Source of the DNA: Platanthera guangdongensis | Taxonomy: Eukaryota; Streptophyta; Magnoliopsida; Asparagales; Orchidaceae | Assembly (NCBI GenBank): GCA_039583875.1 | Contig: CM077160.1 | Location: 109,197,530-109,261,529, forward strand | Length of the DNA: 64,000 nucleotides | Reading direction: 5' to 3' | Shown here: piece by piece, positions 19,957-32,600 of the stretch | Numbering within the stretch: the first letter of the stretch is position 1 | Layout of the letters: every line of letters begins with the position of its first letter | Translations under genes and position numbers: made by a program | Notes under the pieces: model-generated | The model's database searches: none | Seen by the model: only the letters and a program-made list of their open reading frames with translations | Told to the model about the DNA's origin: nothing

Positions 19957-22900
19957 TGTCACAACCCACATTTTCTACGCATTTAACAATATATCATAGT
20001 AAAGAAAAATGCGTGTCATGATGCCACATCAGCAGGGATAACTGCAGATGCTCAGGCAAAACTCCAACTAAATACCGTTACAAAAGATTTATGAGTTATT
20101 TAGAGAAAATCTAGTCTAAGTTAAGCGGTTAGCCGTATCCCTCGGCTCAGTGGCTCATCTAGTCCATAAGAAAAAAGTTAGTTATACGCTGTGGAAAAAT
20201 ACTTCATTTACAAGGTTAGACGTCCTATATGAGTATAAATATCCCCAGAGGACAACTCATGGTATGTAAGACTCTAGATTTATAATAATAGCGAAGGTAG
20301 TTTTTATATTAGATAAAAGATAGTGTGTTAGTTTTAGAAAGATTGCATGTATGGAATACTAGTAGTATCGCTTTCATAAGTTAAAATATCTAACATGCAA
20401 CCTAGAATAAAACTTTCCAGAGAGCAAGTAAAAACAACCACAATAGGTAAACTTAGCAGTTTAGCAAAATACTTAACCTCTAAAAGAAAACCACCAGTGC
20501 GCGTCAACAACCTGATACGAACCCACTAAAGGTATATATGTCTGTACAAATAAGGAAACAATCAAGAACTACCTCACAAGGGTGAGGAAAATCTCTGCAA
20601 CAAAACAGTCCACTAGCAAACTCCCAAACCTAGCCGCTCAACCGGCTACTGCCCTGAACCTGAGATATTCAAAAGAACAACACCTCAGCAACAAAATACA
20701 AGTGATAAAAAGAATCAATTAGATAACAATCAAGTAAAAATAAAAAAAGGGTTTACCAAACCCTACTATAAGGAAAAGCTGACAACCTCAGCTGAATGAG
20801 AAATCAAATAAGGGAAAAAGCTAACTTACCGACTCCAAGAGTAGGAAAATTTGCACCAAGTGCGATAAAGAACTATGCTTTAAGAAACGTGTACATAAGT
20901 ATAAGTATCAGGAAATAGTCTGCTCATAACTTTATAAGTAAAAAAACACCGGGGAAAAACCGACACCTATAGTGGTGGGAACCTACCCAACACACCAACA
21001 ATCACAAATTTAAACAAAACCACCCAGTAAAACCGGCACCTATAGTGGTGGGAACCTACCCAACACACCAACAATCACAAACCTTGCAAGGATCCAAAAA
21101 AGGTTGTAAAGACCCGGGTTTAGGCCCAAAGGGCCGCCCCACGGCATCACCGACCTACCAGCAGCCCGGGTTTATAGCTCAGAGGCCCACCACAAACCCT
21201 TCCTGGGCCTGACGGCTTGTCTCGTCCCACGGAATCACTAGTAGTAAGCCTAAATATCAAGGCCTGCATGCCCAATGCACCCCAACCCATCTCTGTGACT
21301 GTTTCTCCCTACAGTAGGTTGTTGCTGGGGATCGAACCCACAACCTTGATAAGAAGCTCTTCCAACCAACTCTCATCACCAGCTGAAGATGGGTTGGGGT
21401 GCATTGGGACTGCAGGCTTTGTCAAGGTTGTGGGTTCGATCCCCAGCAACAACCTACCGTGGTGAGAAATAGTCACACAGATGGGTAGGGGTGCATTGGG
21501 CCTGCAGGCCTTGATGTTTAGGCTTACTACCAGTGGTGTCGTGGGGCGAGACAAGCCGCCAGTCCCAGGAAGGGTTGTGGTGGGCCTCTGAGCTCTAAAC
21601 TCGGGCTGCTGGTAGGCCGGCGACGCCGTGGGGCGGCCCTTTGGGCCTAAACCCGGGTCGTTACAAAGGTGGTCTTATACCTTGACACACCCAATACCGG
21701 GGAAAACCGGCACCTGTGGGGGTAGGAACCTACCCAACACACCCACAGTCACAAAACTACCAGGGTCAAATATCCACGATCAACCATGACCATACCAAAT
21801 ATACTTTCAATACAAAATAAACTGCAACCAAACCCTATAAAACCCAAATACCAGAATCAAAACACTTCCCAAGACAAACAAGACAAAATACCCAAAAGTA
21901 ACCCCTAAGGACCAAACTCGCCGAACCGGACAAAAACGACGAAAAAATTCTAAGTCCTGACCAATTCAGCGCGTATACCCGACGAATAGCAGCGATACTC
22001 GGCGAATTCCACACTAATCGGCGAAATATACCATATAATATTCGACGAATTCAAATGATATACGCCGAATCTTACTTGGCTACTTTACAAAGTTCGACGA
22101 TTGGCGATACTTGACGAATCCTACAATACTCGGCGGAAATGAACTAACAATACTCGACGAATTACCACCCGATACCCGCCGAATTCTACTTAGCGAATTT
22201 CGATACTCGCCAAAATCGTCAGCCGATATTTGATGAAAATCCCTTAGACTAGTCTACTATACTTGCCGAATCACGACACCTATACTCGACGAATTACCAC
22301 CTGAAACCCGCCGAATTCTACTTTATCCGCTCAACCTAGCTTTCACGGTTTTGGCCGAAATCATGTCCTAACCTCCGGGGGGGTTATTTTGGCTTTACCT
22401 ATACTACTCCTACTCTCTAAAGAAGGAGGGAGAAAGGAAGAAGGTAAGCTAGAAAATGAACAAACAATCGGAGAAAATCCACTTGCCTTAATCCTTCGAA
22501 GAAAAGCCGCCCACTCGCACCGCGGCAAGGGTCGACCGTGAAAAGGTCCGAGCAACGTTTCCTAAAACTTTTGGAGGGGAAAAATGGTCAAAATCGCTAA
22601 CCCTAACGTATAAAAATCGAGGAATCGGGGAAAACTTACCACGATCGCGTAGCTCTCGCCGAGAACTTTCCGAATCTCTACTCCTTCGTCGAAACGACCA
22701 CCGGAGAACCCACCGCCGTCGGCCGAAGGCACGCCCAGTCCGCCGTTCGCCCTATTTCGCGAAATGTCGCCTCTCAGGTTTAGGGAAGAAAATGAACAGT
22801 GGGGATAGGGTTTCAATTTACGCGTCCGAAATCCAAACGACCTCGGAATTTAACGAAATTCACACTGTTGCTAAATATCGACGCTACGAATCCAACGGCC

Positions 22901-23177
22901 AAGTCAGAATCGAGATCCGACAAACTAAACTCAGGCAAACAGCTCTCAAAGCCAAAACACAAGCATTCCCAAAAAGACTCCACCGAGTCACCAAAAAGAC
23001 CAGTCTCGCAAGGAAATCTTGCAAACATGCTAAACACGGGCACACTGAAAACCTAAAGAGCAAAAAACCACGCTCTAACCACGACACATGCCAAACACGT
23101 GTCAACGTAACGTCCTGACGTCATAAATACGCCAAAAAAGAAATTAAACTAAACATCGAAAAATCGGGAACGTTACA
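19957..23177 (-). repeat. chromovirus 5' LTR
   Basis: Partner of 11752-14495, 3221 bp long including a 561-bp foldback insertion at 21105-21665. Its outer edge lies 275 bp upstream of the host gene ATG, and it would be transcribed away from that gene. Confidence 0.9.
21105..21665. mobile_element. palindromic (foldback) element with LTR-like ends
   Basis: Absent from the partner LTR, which gives the empty site. It starts TGTAAAGACCCGGG and ends CCCGGGTCGTTACA, with 5-bp duplications AAGGT (21100-21104, 21666-21670). The two halves are inverted copies: about 250 bp of each arm pair with roughly 85-90% identity, leaving a central piece near 21355-21415. Each arm carries a GGGTTCGATCCCC motif (pol III B-box-like), in opposite orientations. 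It is too short to encode a protein. Confidence 0.85.
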
Positions 23178-23370
23178 CCGGGTGCCAGACCCAGGTTAGC
23201 TCGGCGCTCGGGATTTAACCCGCCCGGGCCGGGCCGGGCATCCGACTAAAATGGGGGCCTTGTATGACCCCCAAGCTTGACCTTGACCCGGACCTGACTT
23301 TTCCCGGACTGAGCATAGCGGGGCTTTTTGCCTTTTTCCTTCCAGGCAGGCTTTCCGGGCCTAGGTTTTT
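23178..23370. repeat. GC-rich CGGGCC-type repeat, right part
   Basis: Contains CGCCCGGGCCGGGCCGGGC and related motifs, like 11505-11751. Probably the other half of the repeat copy split by the chromovirus. Confidence 0.5.
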
Positions 23371-23421
23371 TTTGCACACAACTTAGGTGGAGTGTGATAA
23401 TCCACAGTTCGGGTGGTTAAT

Positions 23422-23430
23422 AAACCCTAG
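23422..23430 (+). promoter_or_regulatory. telo-box-like motif upstream of the host ATG
   Basis: AAACCCTAG lies 22 bp before the start codon at 23453. The telo-box (AAACCCTA) is a known plant promoter/leader element. The match is short and could be chance. Confidence 0.35.
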
Positions 23431-23452
23431 CTCCGGCCTTTTGGAGGAGGAA

Positions 23453-23693
23453 ATGGGCTCCTCTGCGCATTTCAACTCTTCCTCGCTCCTCCCATGCGAA
23501 CTCCGTCCGAGGAGTCCCATGATATTATCACCATGGAAGCATTCCCAGACCTGCAGTCTCTCGAGGAATAGGAGTTTTGTCCGTTTTTCGGCAGGGAAGC
23601 TTGAAGCATCCTGGATTCAGTTGGATGGGAGCTCGGATGAAGACGGCTATGGCGGATGGTCCGTCCACAATGTCGACGCGCCAAATAGAAATG
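23453..23693 (+). CDS. host gene exon 1
   Basis: Starts [17 protein letters not shown] and runs to [14 protein letters not shown]. An upstream in-frame ATG at 23387 exists, but 23453 fits better: its context is AAATGG, the N-terminus becomes Ser/Leu/Arg-rich like a transit peptide, and it follows the telo-box. The donor is G|GTGGCA at 23694, leaving phase 1. A nearby GTATCT donor would break the frame of exon 2. Confidence 0.75.
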
Positions 23694-26600
23694 GTGGCAT
23701 TTGGTATCTTCATTCTTTTATATTATAAACAATTGGAGCTATCCTTTTTGGTGTCACTTAATTGTTTATTTTGATTTCTTTGCAGTGCTTCCGAGGTTAG
23801 TTCTTACTGGAATTGGAACATCTCTAGTGGCAATCTTGTTGGCTGCAGTGGCATATTGCTCTTACTCTAGAAAATGTATGTGGTCTGATATGGTAAATAT
23901 AGCTGGAGGTTCTTACTTTTACTTGTCAAGAAACCCAATTTTGCTATTTCATATGGACTGCTCTGACACATTTATAATGTTTTGATCTCAAAAACTCTCT
24001 TCTCACAGGAGGCCCGATAAAAAAAACTGACGAATAAGTCGGTATATGTGAAAAACGTGGTTTAGTTGGTTGAATTCTCACTTTCTGGTCAGCCCTGTAG
24101 AAATGATTGGCAGTGATGCTAGCTGATTCCGATGATGTCTTGATTGTCTTTAACATGGACGATGGCATCACGTACAAGACTCGTGGATAGGCGCTTCTTG
24201 CTGAGGACTAATACCCCATAGGTTTATAATCATGTTTTTACCAGTGAAAAGAATGCTCGACAAGTATATTCGGAGAGCAGCTTTACCCAGTAACGCTGTT
24301 GAGATGACGTGTCGGGACGTCAGTAAAGAACACTTTTGTTAATATGTTGGTCTAGGACTCCTTGAAAGAACATGGATCTTCCACCTAGAGGGGGGGGGGG
24401 GTTATGACCTTTTCTTTAACAAACAAGGAAATATAAGCTATCATAGAATTATCACAGCACAAAGAACACATAATTTATAGTGGTTCCCCAATTTGAGTAC
24501 ATCCACTTTCCCTCTGCGACCATCTAGCAGTGTGCTAGTCTCAACAAACTTCTTCAAATCTCTGATCCCCTTCACAGATCTTATAGCTCAGAGTCCTTGG
24601 CTCTTACCTCAGACTTCAAGAGAGAGTTCTACACTCAGATTCAACAGATGAATCCTACCTCAGGTCCTCAACAGGAACCCTACCTCAGACCTTCAACAAG
24701 AGCCCTACACTCAGATTCAACAAGTGAATCCTACCTCAGGTCCTTAACAGGAACCCTACCTCAAATCTCAAAGTGATCTTACAACAACAATATAATGGTT
24801 TATTACAATAGAGATAGACTCAATAAAGTAAATCTTTAGAGCTTTGAGTCTTCTTGGGCTTGATGAGAATGGTCCCCTTGCTGGATCAGCAACAGTCTTT
24901 GATTAGATCTTCTTTTGTAAACTGGATTGTGCTGAATCTTGAGACTAGAAGACTTATTTTCTCTTGAATGATTTGAAGTAGAGAGATCACGAGCAATATG
25001 AGCACTTGTTGATTTTCTAGTAGAGATTTGCTCCTTCTGAGAGTAGTCTTCTTCTCTAGATTTTCTGTCGGCTCTTCTCCTTAAAGTGAATACTGTTCTA
25101 TTGATTTTTAATGGCCAAGTTAGGGTTTTCTCCACAGCTCTTCACTTTATATATGTATGACAACAATAATAGTTGATAACATTAGAAAAATCGTGGCAGA
25201 ACACTTTCCAAATAAGACTAATTTGATTTAAACTTTTGGTGCTGGCGGCGATCTGTCATTCCGCAATTTTGAATTGTCACAACGATATTTCATGTCATCA
25301 CAACGATATTCAACTTATCACAACGATTCTTTCTCTTCTTTGACTTGGTGAACTCTTACGCTAAGTTGTAAGATTAACACAACGATAAAGTTTTACTTGA
25401 ATAATAAAAGTCTTCACAACGATATAAGTCTTGTCACAATGTCATATCAGCTTGGCACAATGATAATAGACTTAGAATGAATTGTTCTTCAATGTAGCCG
25501 ACACAACGATAAAAGTCTTGTCACAATGTCATCGTCGTGTGTTGACGACTTGACTGTCATCACAACGATAATTAACTTAAAACTGTTTCTTCCCTCTGTG
25601 AAGATCAACACAACGATAATTATATAGATGTTTCTTGTTATGACGATATCATCGTGTGCTGTCTATTAACACAACGATATACCCATTTTTCTGTAACACA
25701 ATGATATCATCGTGTGTTGTCTCTTAATACGACGATATTTAAACTTTTCCTTGTCGTGACGGTAAGACTGATACTGAGTGTCTTCATAATGATGTGAGTA
25801 AACTCGACGACATTCGAATTCAGCATGACGATATTGTCCTTTGACCAATTTTGAGAATCAATTGGGTATTATTTTGATCTTTACCGTTCTCCTGACTTTT
25901 TGAAGATGGTTAAAATGAATTTATAATAGACCTACACATACGAAGTCAAATGATCATCAAATGCAACATGTATTTATCATTGAGTGGGGGATTTCCTCAA
26001 ATCTGGAATATTGTGGGCAAGGTTCCCAACACTCCTGCCTATATCTTTCTGACAAAAAGGATCCTCCAAGAAGACTCGCGATTGATGCTTCTTTTGAATT
26101 TATTAAAGGGTTGCTCGTTAGTCTATAAGGACAAGAGACTTTCCAATTCAGAATGAGAATGACAAGAGTCTTCTCTAAGGAGGAGTTTCTGTAGAGAATT
26201 CGAGTGCTGCGGAAGGGAAGAAGAAACTGTTCATATACCTTGCTTGTCTACTACATGACCATAAACTCATATAGAAGAGAAAATTTCAGTAATACCTAAC
26301 TTCTTATTCAAAGATATATTATACTACTGCCTGACTCAGCTCAACCACTACATGTTTAGATCAATATCCCCTCCTTCAACCAGTCCTTCTCTCCAAGGAC
26401 TGAAATGGGGAAAATAATTTGCAAATCATATAGATTTTCCTTAGTTGTTGCTCTAACCGAGGTATTGAACTATTTTATTAAAACTTGGGTAACAACACAA
26501 CCCCAACTCGGAGTCATTCTTCGATCTAATATTGCCTATAGTTCTAACATTATAATTGCCTTTTCTGTACGAGCTAGAGGAATATTGGGACAAACTGCGG

Positions 26601-29600
26601 CTGAACCCAACCTTCAAATGAGATATATGAAGTGTTGTGAATTTTTGCAATGACTAATAACGACAATTGATAGACAATGGCTACTATTCCAATTTGTTTT
26701 ATAATGGGGAAATGTACAAAAACATTGTGGAGATAATTTGTGAGGGCGGTGGGAAGAAAGATTCACCTATTTGAAAGGAGGCGCCCATATATCCCAACCT
26801 CTAAATTATTCTTCTCTCTTTTTACCTGCAAATGATTCATTCTATCTCCGCTCTTTCTTCAAATGATCCTTTAACATCCTCATTGTTGTTTCTCATGCTT
26901 GTAAACTCCTGTTCAAGATTCAACAAATGTTGTATCATGTATGGGATACATATGATTGATGAACAAAATTTTGAAAGTGTTATACCATCATATGTTGTAT
27001 CCTTTACTTCACTTTGAGTCCATGTGGAACATTTTCTATTTATTGTTTGAATCATCAAGAAAAAATACTGATATTTGTCCTTAGGGATATTAACTAATTT
27101 TCTTTGAATTGGTTTTTTGCCGTTTGATTGCAAGTTTCAACTCAGAGATAGTAGGAGAAATATTAAATCTGTAATTGTGGATTTTGACACATTATGATTA
27201 TTTTATATACTGATGCACATTGAAAATAGCTACCCTCCCTCGCAACTACAAGGAAGAATACAGAGTTGTCATTTTGACACATTGAAGTCCTCCACAATAA
27301 TTATGGGTTATACATATTCTATAGTAATTAATTATTATTAATTAATGGGTTGGTGTTAATTAATTTTTGATAATTAAAATAGTAAAGGTTTTCATATTAG
27401 GCGCGCTCAACACTTCTATATAAGGAGGTGCGTGTGTGTGTTAAGCATCTTTGGATCCCTAGATTCAGGCTCTCTTTAAAGAGAGTTCTTTGGAGGACCC
27501 AACCTCTTATACCTTGGTGGTAGCTTGTCTCCTAATCTGTACCTAGCTATTATTATTTTAATACAATTTCATTATCTTAATATTCTCTCTCGTTTTGCAA
27601 TTGTTGAAACCTCTTCTTCATAACATTGGTCCGACCTACTGGATTTTGAATGTTTCCCTCGTAGTCACCAGGAACCTGCACTCGAATTGAAATCAGTCTC
27701 CTCTACAGTTAAGTCAGGCCCGCCCTTGTCGACCCTCAATGTCTGATTGCTCAGTGGATGAGATCGACACTTAACCATAACTAGCGAAGAATAAGACAAT
27801 GCCCCTGATGGACACCGCCAAACCTTTTGCTTTGCCGTAAAACTCCACTAATAAGTATTCAAGGTGGTATTGTTTCGAGATTGTATCAGATCAGATCAAG
27901 GATCGCAAGATCCTGCAACATTCATAAATTAAGGCTTAAAATATGAAATTGATTTTTTTATCATTCAATTACATGCTCAATTATCGCAAAATAAATTTTG
28001 TATCATTCAATTACATGCTCAATTAACACAAATTTTGTATCATCCAAGACCAAAGAAGAAAGCACAGTGTCTAAACAAGTTCACTTTCAGTTTCAAGTAG
28101 GATTCCCAATGATTACTAATATAATAATGGTAAAAATGAACCTATAACATTGGATTGTTGGAAGCCTGGAAGTAGGAAACATCATGGATTGCTCGTACGC
28201 TGGAAGCAAGAAGCCTGATTGCTTGTACATTGGATTGCTGAGCACCATATTGCTCGTACAATGAAATGAAACATAAGACGTTGGCCTGGAAGTAGGAAGC
28301 CGCTAAATTGCTCGTATGCCAGAATAAAAGTGAAGATGCTGACACCACCTAGAATGGAACTAGGGAAGGGAAGCCATTATCTGAACTGGAAGCAACTGAA
28401 GATGTCGTCTTTGGCCTCAGTTGCTAGTTAGCCCTCGAAATAGGGTTAAGCGGCGGGATATAATTCTTTGATGGAATATGGGGTTGGGACTGTGATGCTA
28501 TTAAGCGATGAGATATGAGAATTATACCAATTGAATGAGGTCGATATAAGGTTGAACACTATTTATTTTTCTTTGGTTGGACCGATTGAATTGGGTCGGG
28601 ATTGTGATCCCAATGATCCTAAGATTAGGATCGCGATCCCAGTCGTAGATGTGCTAATTTCGTTCATGAATAGGATCTGAATCGATTTACAAAATCTAGA
28701 CCGTTGGATCGTTAGATTCTAAGATCCTAATTGCGATCCTGATAACTATGCTAATAAGCTCTCTGCCCCTTTTGCCGACGAGAAAAAAGTGCAACAACCA
28801 CACATGGATGATCTAGGAAACCCTCATAGTCCATTACCTTGTGGTCGCGTAGACAGATGCCGTGGAAGAACATGATGCGACTGCCAATGACGACCTACAT
28901 GAGCAGACAACCACCCGATCTCAATCATCAAACCCCAATTGATGCCTCCATCATTGAGTAGAGCATCGTCAAAGCCATACGAGCCACAATTCTCTTCGAT
29001 GGAATATGAGTTCTCCTTCTCAACATAAAAAAACGTGGAGCATCCTCTACAACCCCTTGACTATCATGGCCCCTTTGAATGAATCGACATCGGGCAACCT
29101 CGATCCAAACTCATCCTCGATTTCACTTCCTCCGTCACAAATTAGCTCCACTGCTAAATCTTCATCGATGGAACCATATCATCTTCTGTTTCCCAGTGCT
29201 AATGAAGAGTTGCACAAGCAGGACCAACTAGAGGAGATTAGGTAGACAACAGTGCTAATGAAGAGTTGCACAAGCAGGACCAACTAGAGGAGATTAGGTA
29301 GACAATAATGATATATGAGGCCGTGACCTTGCCCCCTTCCTCTTCCCCGATGTCTCGTACAAGCCTAGTTGACCAACCTGCAATCACATGACCTACCTCC
29401 ATTCTTCCTTGCCCAATGATGCTAGCCCACAACAACCATAACACCCACACAAGTACACAACCTCGATCGACATCGTCAAGCCCTTCATTCTCCTTTGCGC
29501 GATTGAACTTACACTCTTTTCAACAAAACATGCCCATCGTACCATCGTCCATATTATTTGGCCCATGGAAAATGATGTAAATCAAAATTCTCGAGTCAAT

Positions 29601-32600
29601 TTTAAATAAAATAAATTTGATTTCTCTTTTAAATATGCTGTGCCAGAGGGATTTTCACAAATAAATATAAGCGATAATTAACTACAATCTCGTAAATGCG
29701 CATATGAGTCACATAATTGACCGCAATTAACAATATGAAATAATTCTTCCATAAGCACGTGGACAAAAATGAAAAAGGGCATTTAAAAATTAACGACAAA
29801 TAAGTTATGTGTCAGTTAGGGCAAGCTTGTTCTGAATTTAAAACCAACTAAATGTTAAGCATATCCTTAGGCTAACATGCAATGAGCAAGAGATAAAATT
29901 AGGGGATTTACCAAGGCTCACGATTGGAATTATGTTGGTTCACAGGTTGAAGGTGACAGAACTGGTATAAGATCAGATGGCACACGGGGCTGGCGGATTC
30001 AAGCTGATGGCGCGCGGGAAAGAACAACTGGATCTATCGAAGTGACTTGGGTTCTGATTTGCTCGAAGTAAACTCGCGCGTCGACGACAACCCTGGAGCT
30101 TCCGTCGAATCTGCAGAGGAGAACAACCAACGGCCCTGTCGTGAGTCGTAGACGCAACAACGTCTTTGGTCACCAGACGAGTGTGCCGAAGTCGACGTCG
30201 ACAGAAAGGCTTGACGATGGCGGCAACAAGGACGGAGGTTGGTGATGCAAGCTCTGACAGAGGTGTCATCTCTACGGAGGCAAGCAGGGACAAGTTCACC
30301 GGATCCTTAGGGCCGACGGATGGCAATGCAAGCAGTGATGGTGTCGTTGTTGCAGGTTGTGAGGGGGGAGATTGGGCTGGCTATCAAGGAAACAGATAAA
30401 TGATCTCTGTTCCTCAATTCTGCCAAGTTATCTTTTTTGGGAAGGGGAGGTTGATTATAATGCAAAATATAAAGCTTTAATTGGTAATCCAAAGATGGCC
30501 AACACTTCTACATATGATTGGAAATGAATTGTTTTAAAATAGGGAAACAAATATGAGATTTCCAGAAACCACATGTGAGTGAAATTAAAATTTGATTTTG
30601 ATTAAAATATGTTTAATTTTAATAAATCATTTTGAGTGCTTGCCTAATTTGACGGATCTTTTAATTTAGGGACCTATTGGGCAATCACAGCAATAAGCCG
30701 TTACAACGAATGTGAATAATGTTCGCGAGACAAAAATAATATATATGCGATAAATAAAATAGATGTGCGTGAGGACATGCACTACTCAAAGAAAATATAG
30801 GAAATAATAGTAAAATAAATGCGCGCGAAGATGCGGCTCATGTTGCATCAGGAAACATGAAGATCAACATTTTATTTGTCATGCAACACTTCTCCAATCA
30901 AAGCACACCTGCTAGGGATGTCTTGACTTCCAGCTACGTTGCCCACACCTCATATATATTTCCAATCATAGCCCAACTCAAACACACACTTTCCTATTTA
31001 CATCTTACCATTAATGAGCCATCGTCCCAATCCTACCAATCTTTTTCAGCTTTCTATCCCATACTAATTCCACTGCCTTTTCTCTAACTGCCACTCAATG
31101 ACATCTCACTGTATACAACTTATGACACCCACACTATATTTCACACCATTGCCCCCAGCGCCCACCTTCCTAGCCACAAGCAACACCCACATTGCTCTTT
31201 ACTCAGCTACACCTCTTGATTTATAAATCCTCTATTGCACCAGTACTACACCATGCCACCAATCAATGTTCCATCAGAACTTTTGCTCTGCCAAAAATTA
31301 TTAAGAATCCCGACAAAATTTTGGACTCAACCCTTGTGACAAGTTCGATTTTCATAAGTGGCATATTGATACACATATAATAGAGCCTCCCTCCCTCGCA
31401 ACTACAAGATAAGGGCGCTTCCCTTCCTCGCAACTACAAGATAAGGGCATAAAGCTTTTATCTCAACACATTGGAGTTCACCACAATGATTATGAGTAAT
31501 ATTTATTTTGTACTAATTAATCAATATTAATTAATGATATTAATTAATTATCATTATTAATTAAAATATTAAATGTTTTCTTATTAGGTGTTCTGTCTCT
31601 TTCTATATATTTATAAGGAGAGGCGTGCGTGTGTGTGTTAAGCATCTTTGAATCTCTGGTTTTTGGTTCTCATTAGATAGAGGATTTCTTTGGAGGACCG
31701 AACCTCTAAAAACTTAGGGGGAGTTTGACTCCCGATTTGTATCCAGCTGTTATCATTTCAATGCAGTTTTCTCATAGTGTATTCTCTCTCATTTCTTAAC
31801 TCATTCATTAATATACTAAATTACTACAAAACACATAAACCCATAATCATTCTGTGGACTCCAACGCGTCGAGATGCCAAGTCAATGTTTTTCTCTAGTA
31901 GTTGCGATGCAGCTCTGGTGTACGTGTATCATATACATGCTTTGAATGATAACTTGGGGTTATTTACATTCTTTTTTATTATCTGTGAAAGGAGTTGTGA
32001 TTTATTTGAGGTGCGACGTGGACAGTAAAGATCACAATGAAGACTAGTGTCATGGTGCATACATCATTTGCTCCTCTCCATTCGATACAATCAATTATAC
32101 AAAAAATCATCGGAAAATGTAGTTCTTGAAGGTTAAAAATGTGCCTTGTCTCATCTGGAAAGATTTACTTGAGAAGTAATTTCATATGCAACTTTTAATG
32201 AAGATCACGATGATCTGTTACTCATTCAGATGACCCGAGTTCACAAATGCGTTCAAATGATTGTTTCAAGTTGATTTCATGTATTTATTTTATATTTTCG
32301 TGTTGTTTTGACACCCGATCATCTCAGATGTTTTGATCCGTCCGATTCGGGTGCCCTAATTTATTTATGAGTATTTATACATGCATGGTTCAGTTGGGGG
32401 AGGCATCGATGGTTGTTTCCAGTTTACAGAAACTGTCGGTCACACCACCTCTCGGTGCGATGCCGGAAGGATCCCTCTCCTCCTTGGTGTGACTCCAAGG
32501 TACCCTTCTCCTTCATCCATCTCCTCCGCCTACCCTTTAGCCAAGTCCCCACGAGTCCCCCCTCTTACTTCCCCGCTAGTTCCCCTGCCCTCCTTTGATT

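Larger units (their letters stand above)
11752..23177 (-). mobile_element. chromovirus-type Ty3/gypsy retrotransposon
   Basis: Complete but decayed element on the minus strand. The LTRs are 11752-14495 (3') and 19957-23177 (5'). In coding orientation they begin TGTAACG (mutated to TATAACG in the 3' copy) and end GGTTGTGACA. The flanking pentamers CCGAG (11747-11751) and CCGGG (23178-23182) differ at one base and are probably the target-site duplication. Between the LTRs in order are the PBS, gag with zinc knuckles, protease, RT, RNase H, integrase and a chromodomain-like tail. Every domain carries stops or frameshifts. Confidence 0.9.

Noticed and set aside
23387..23452. Upstream in-frame ATG at 23387
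   Set aside because: It would add MECDNPQFGWLINPSSG to a transit-like N-terminus with no support. The later ATG is a better start, though this is not proven.
25270..25830. CRISPR-like spaced repeats (CACAACGATA)
   Set aside because: The motif is short, spacing is irregular, both orientations occur, and the context is a plant LTR; not a CRISPR array.
26405..26653. 82-residue ORF in intron 2
   Set aside because: No family recognised and opposite-strand ORFs of similar length exist; not enough to call a gene.
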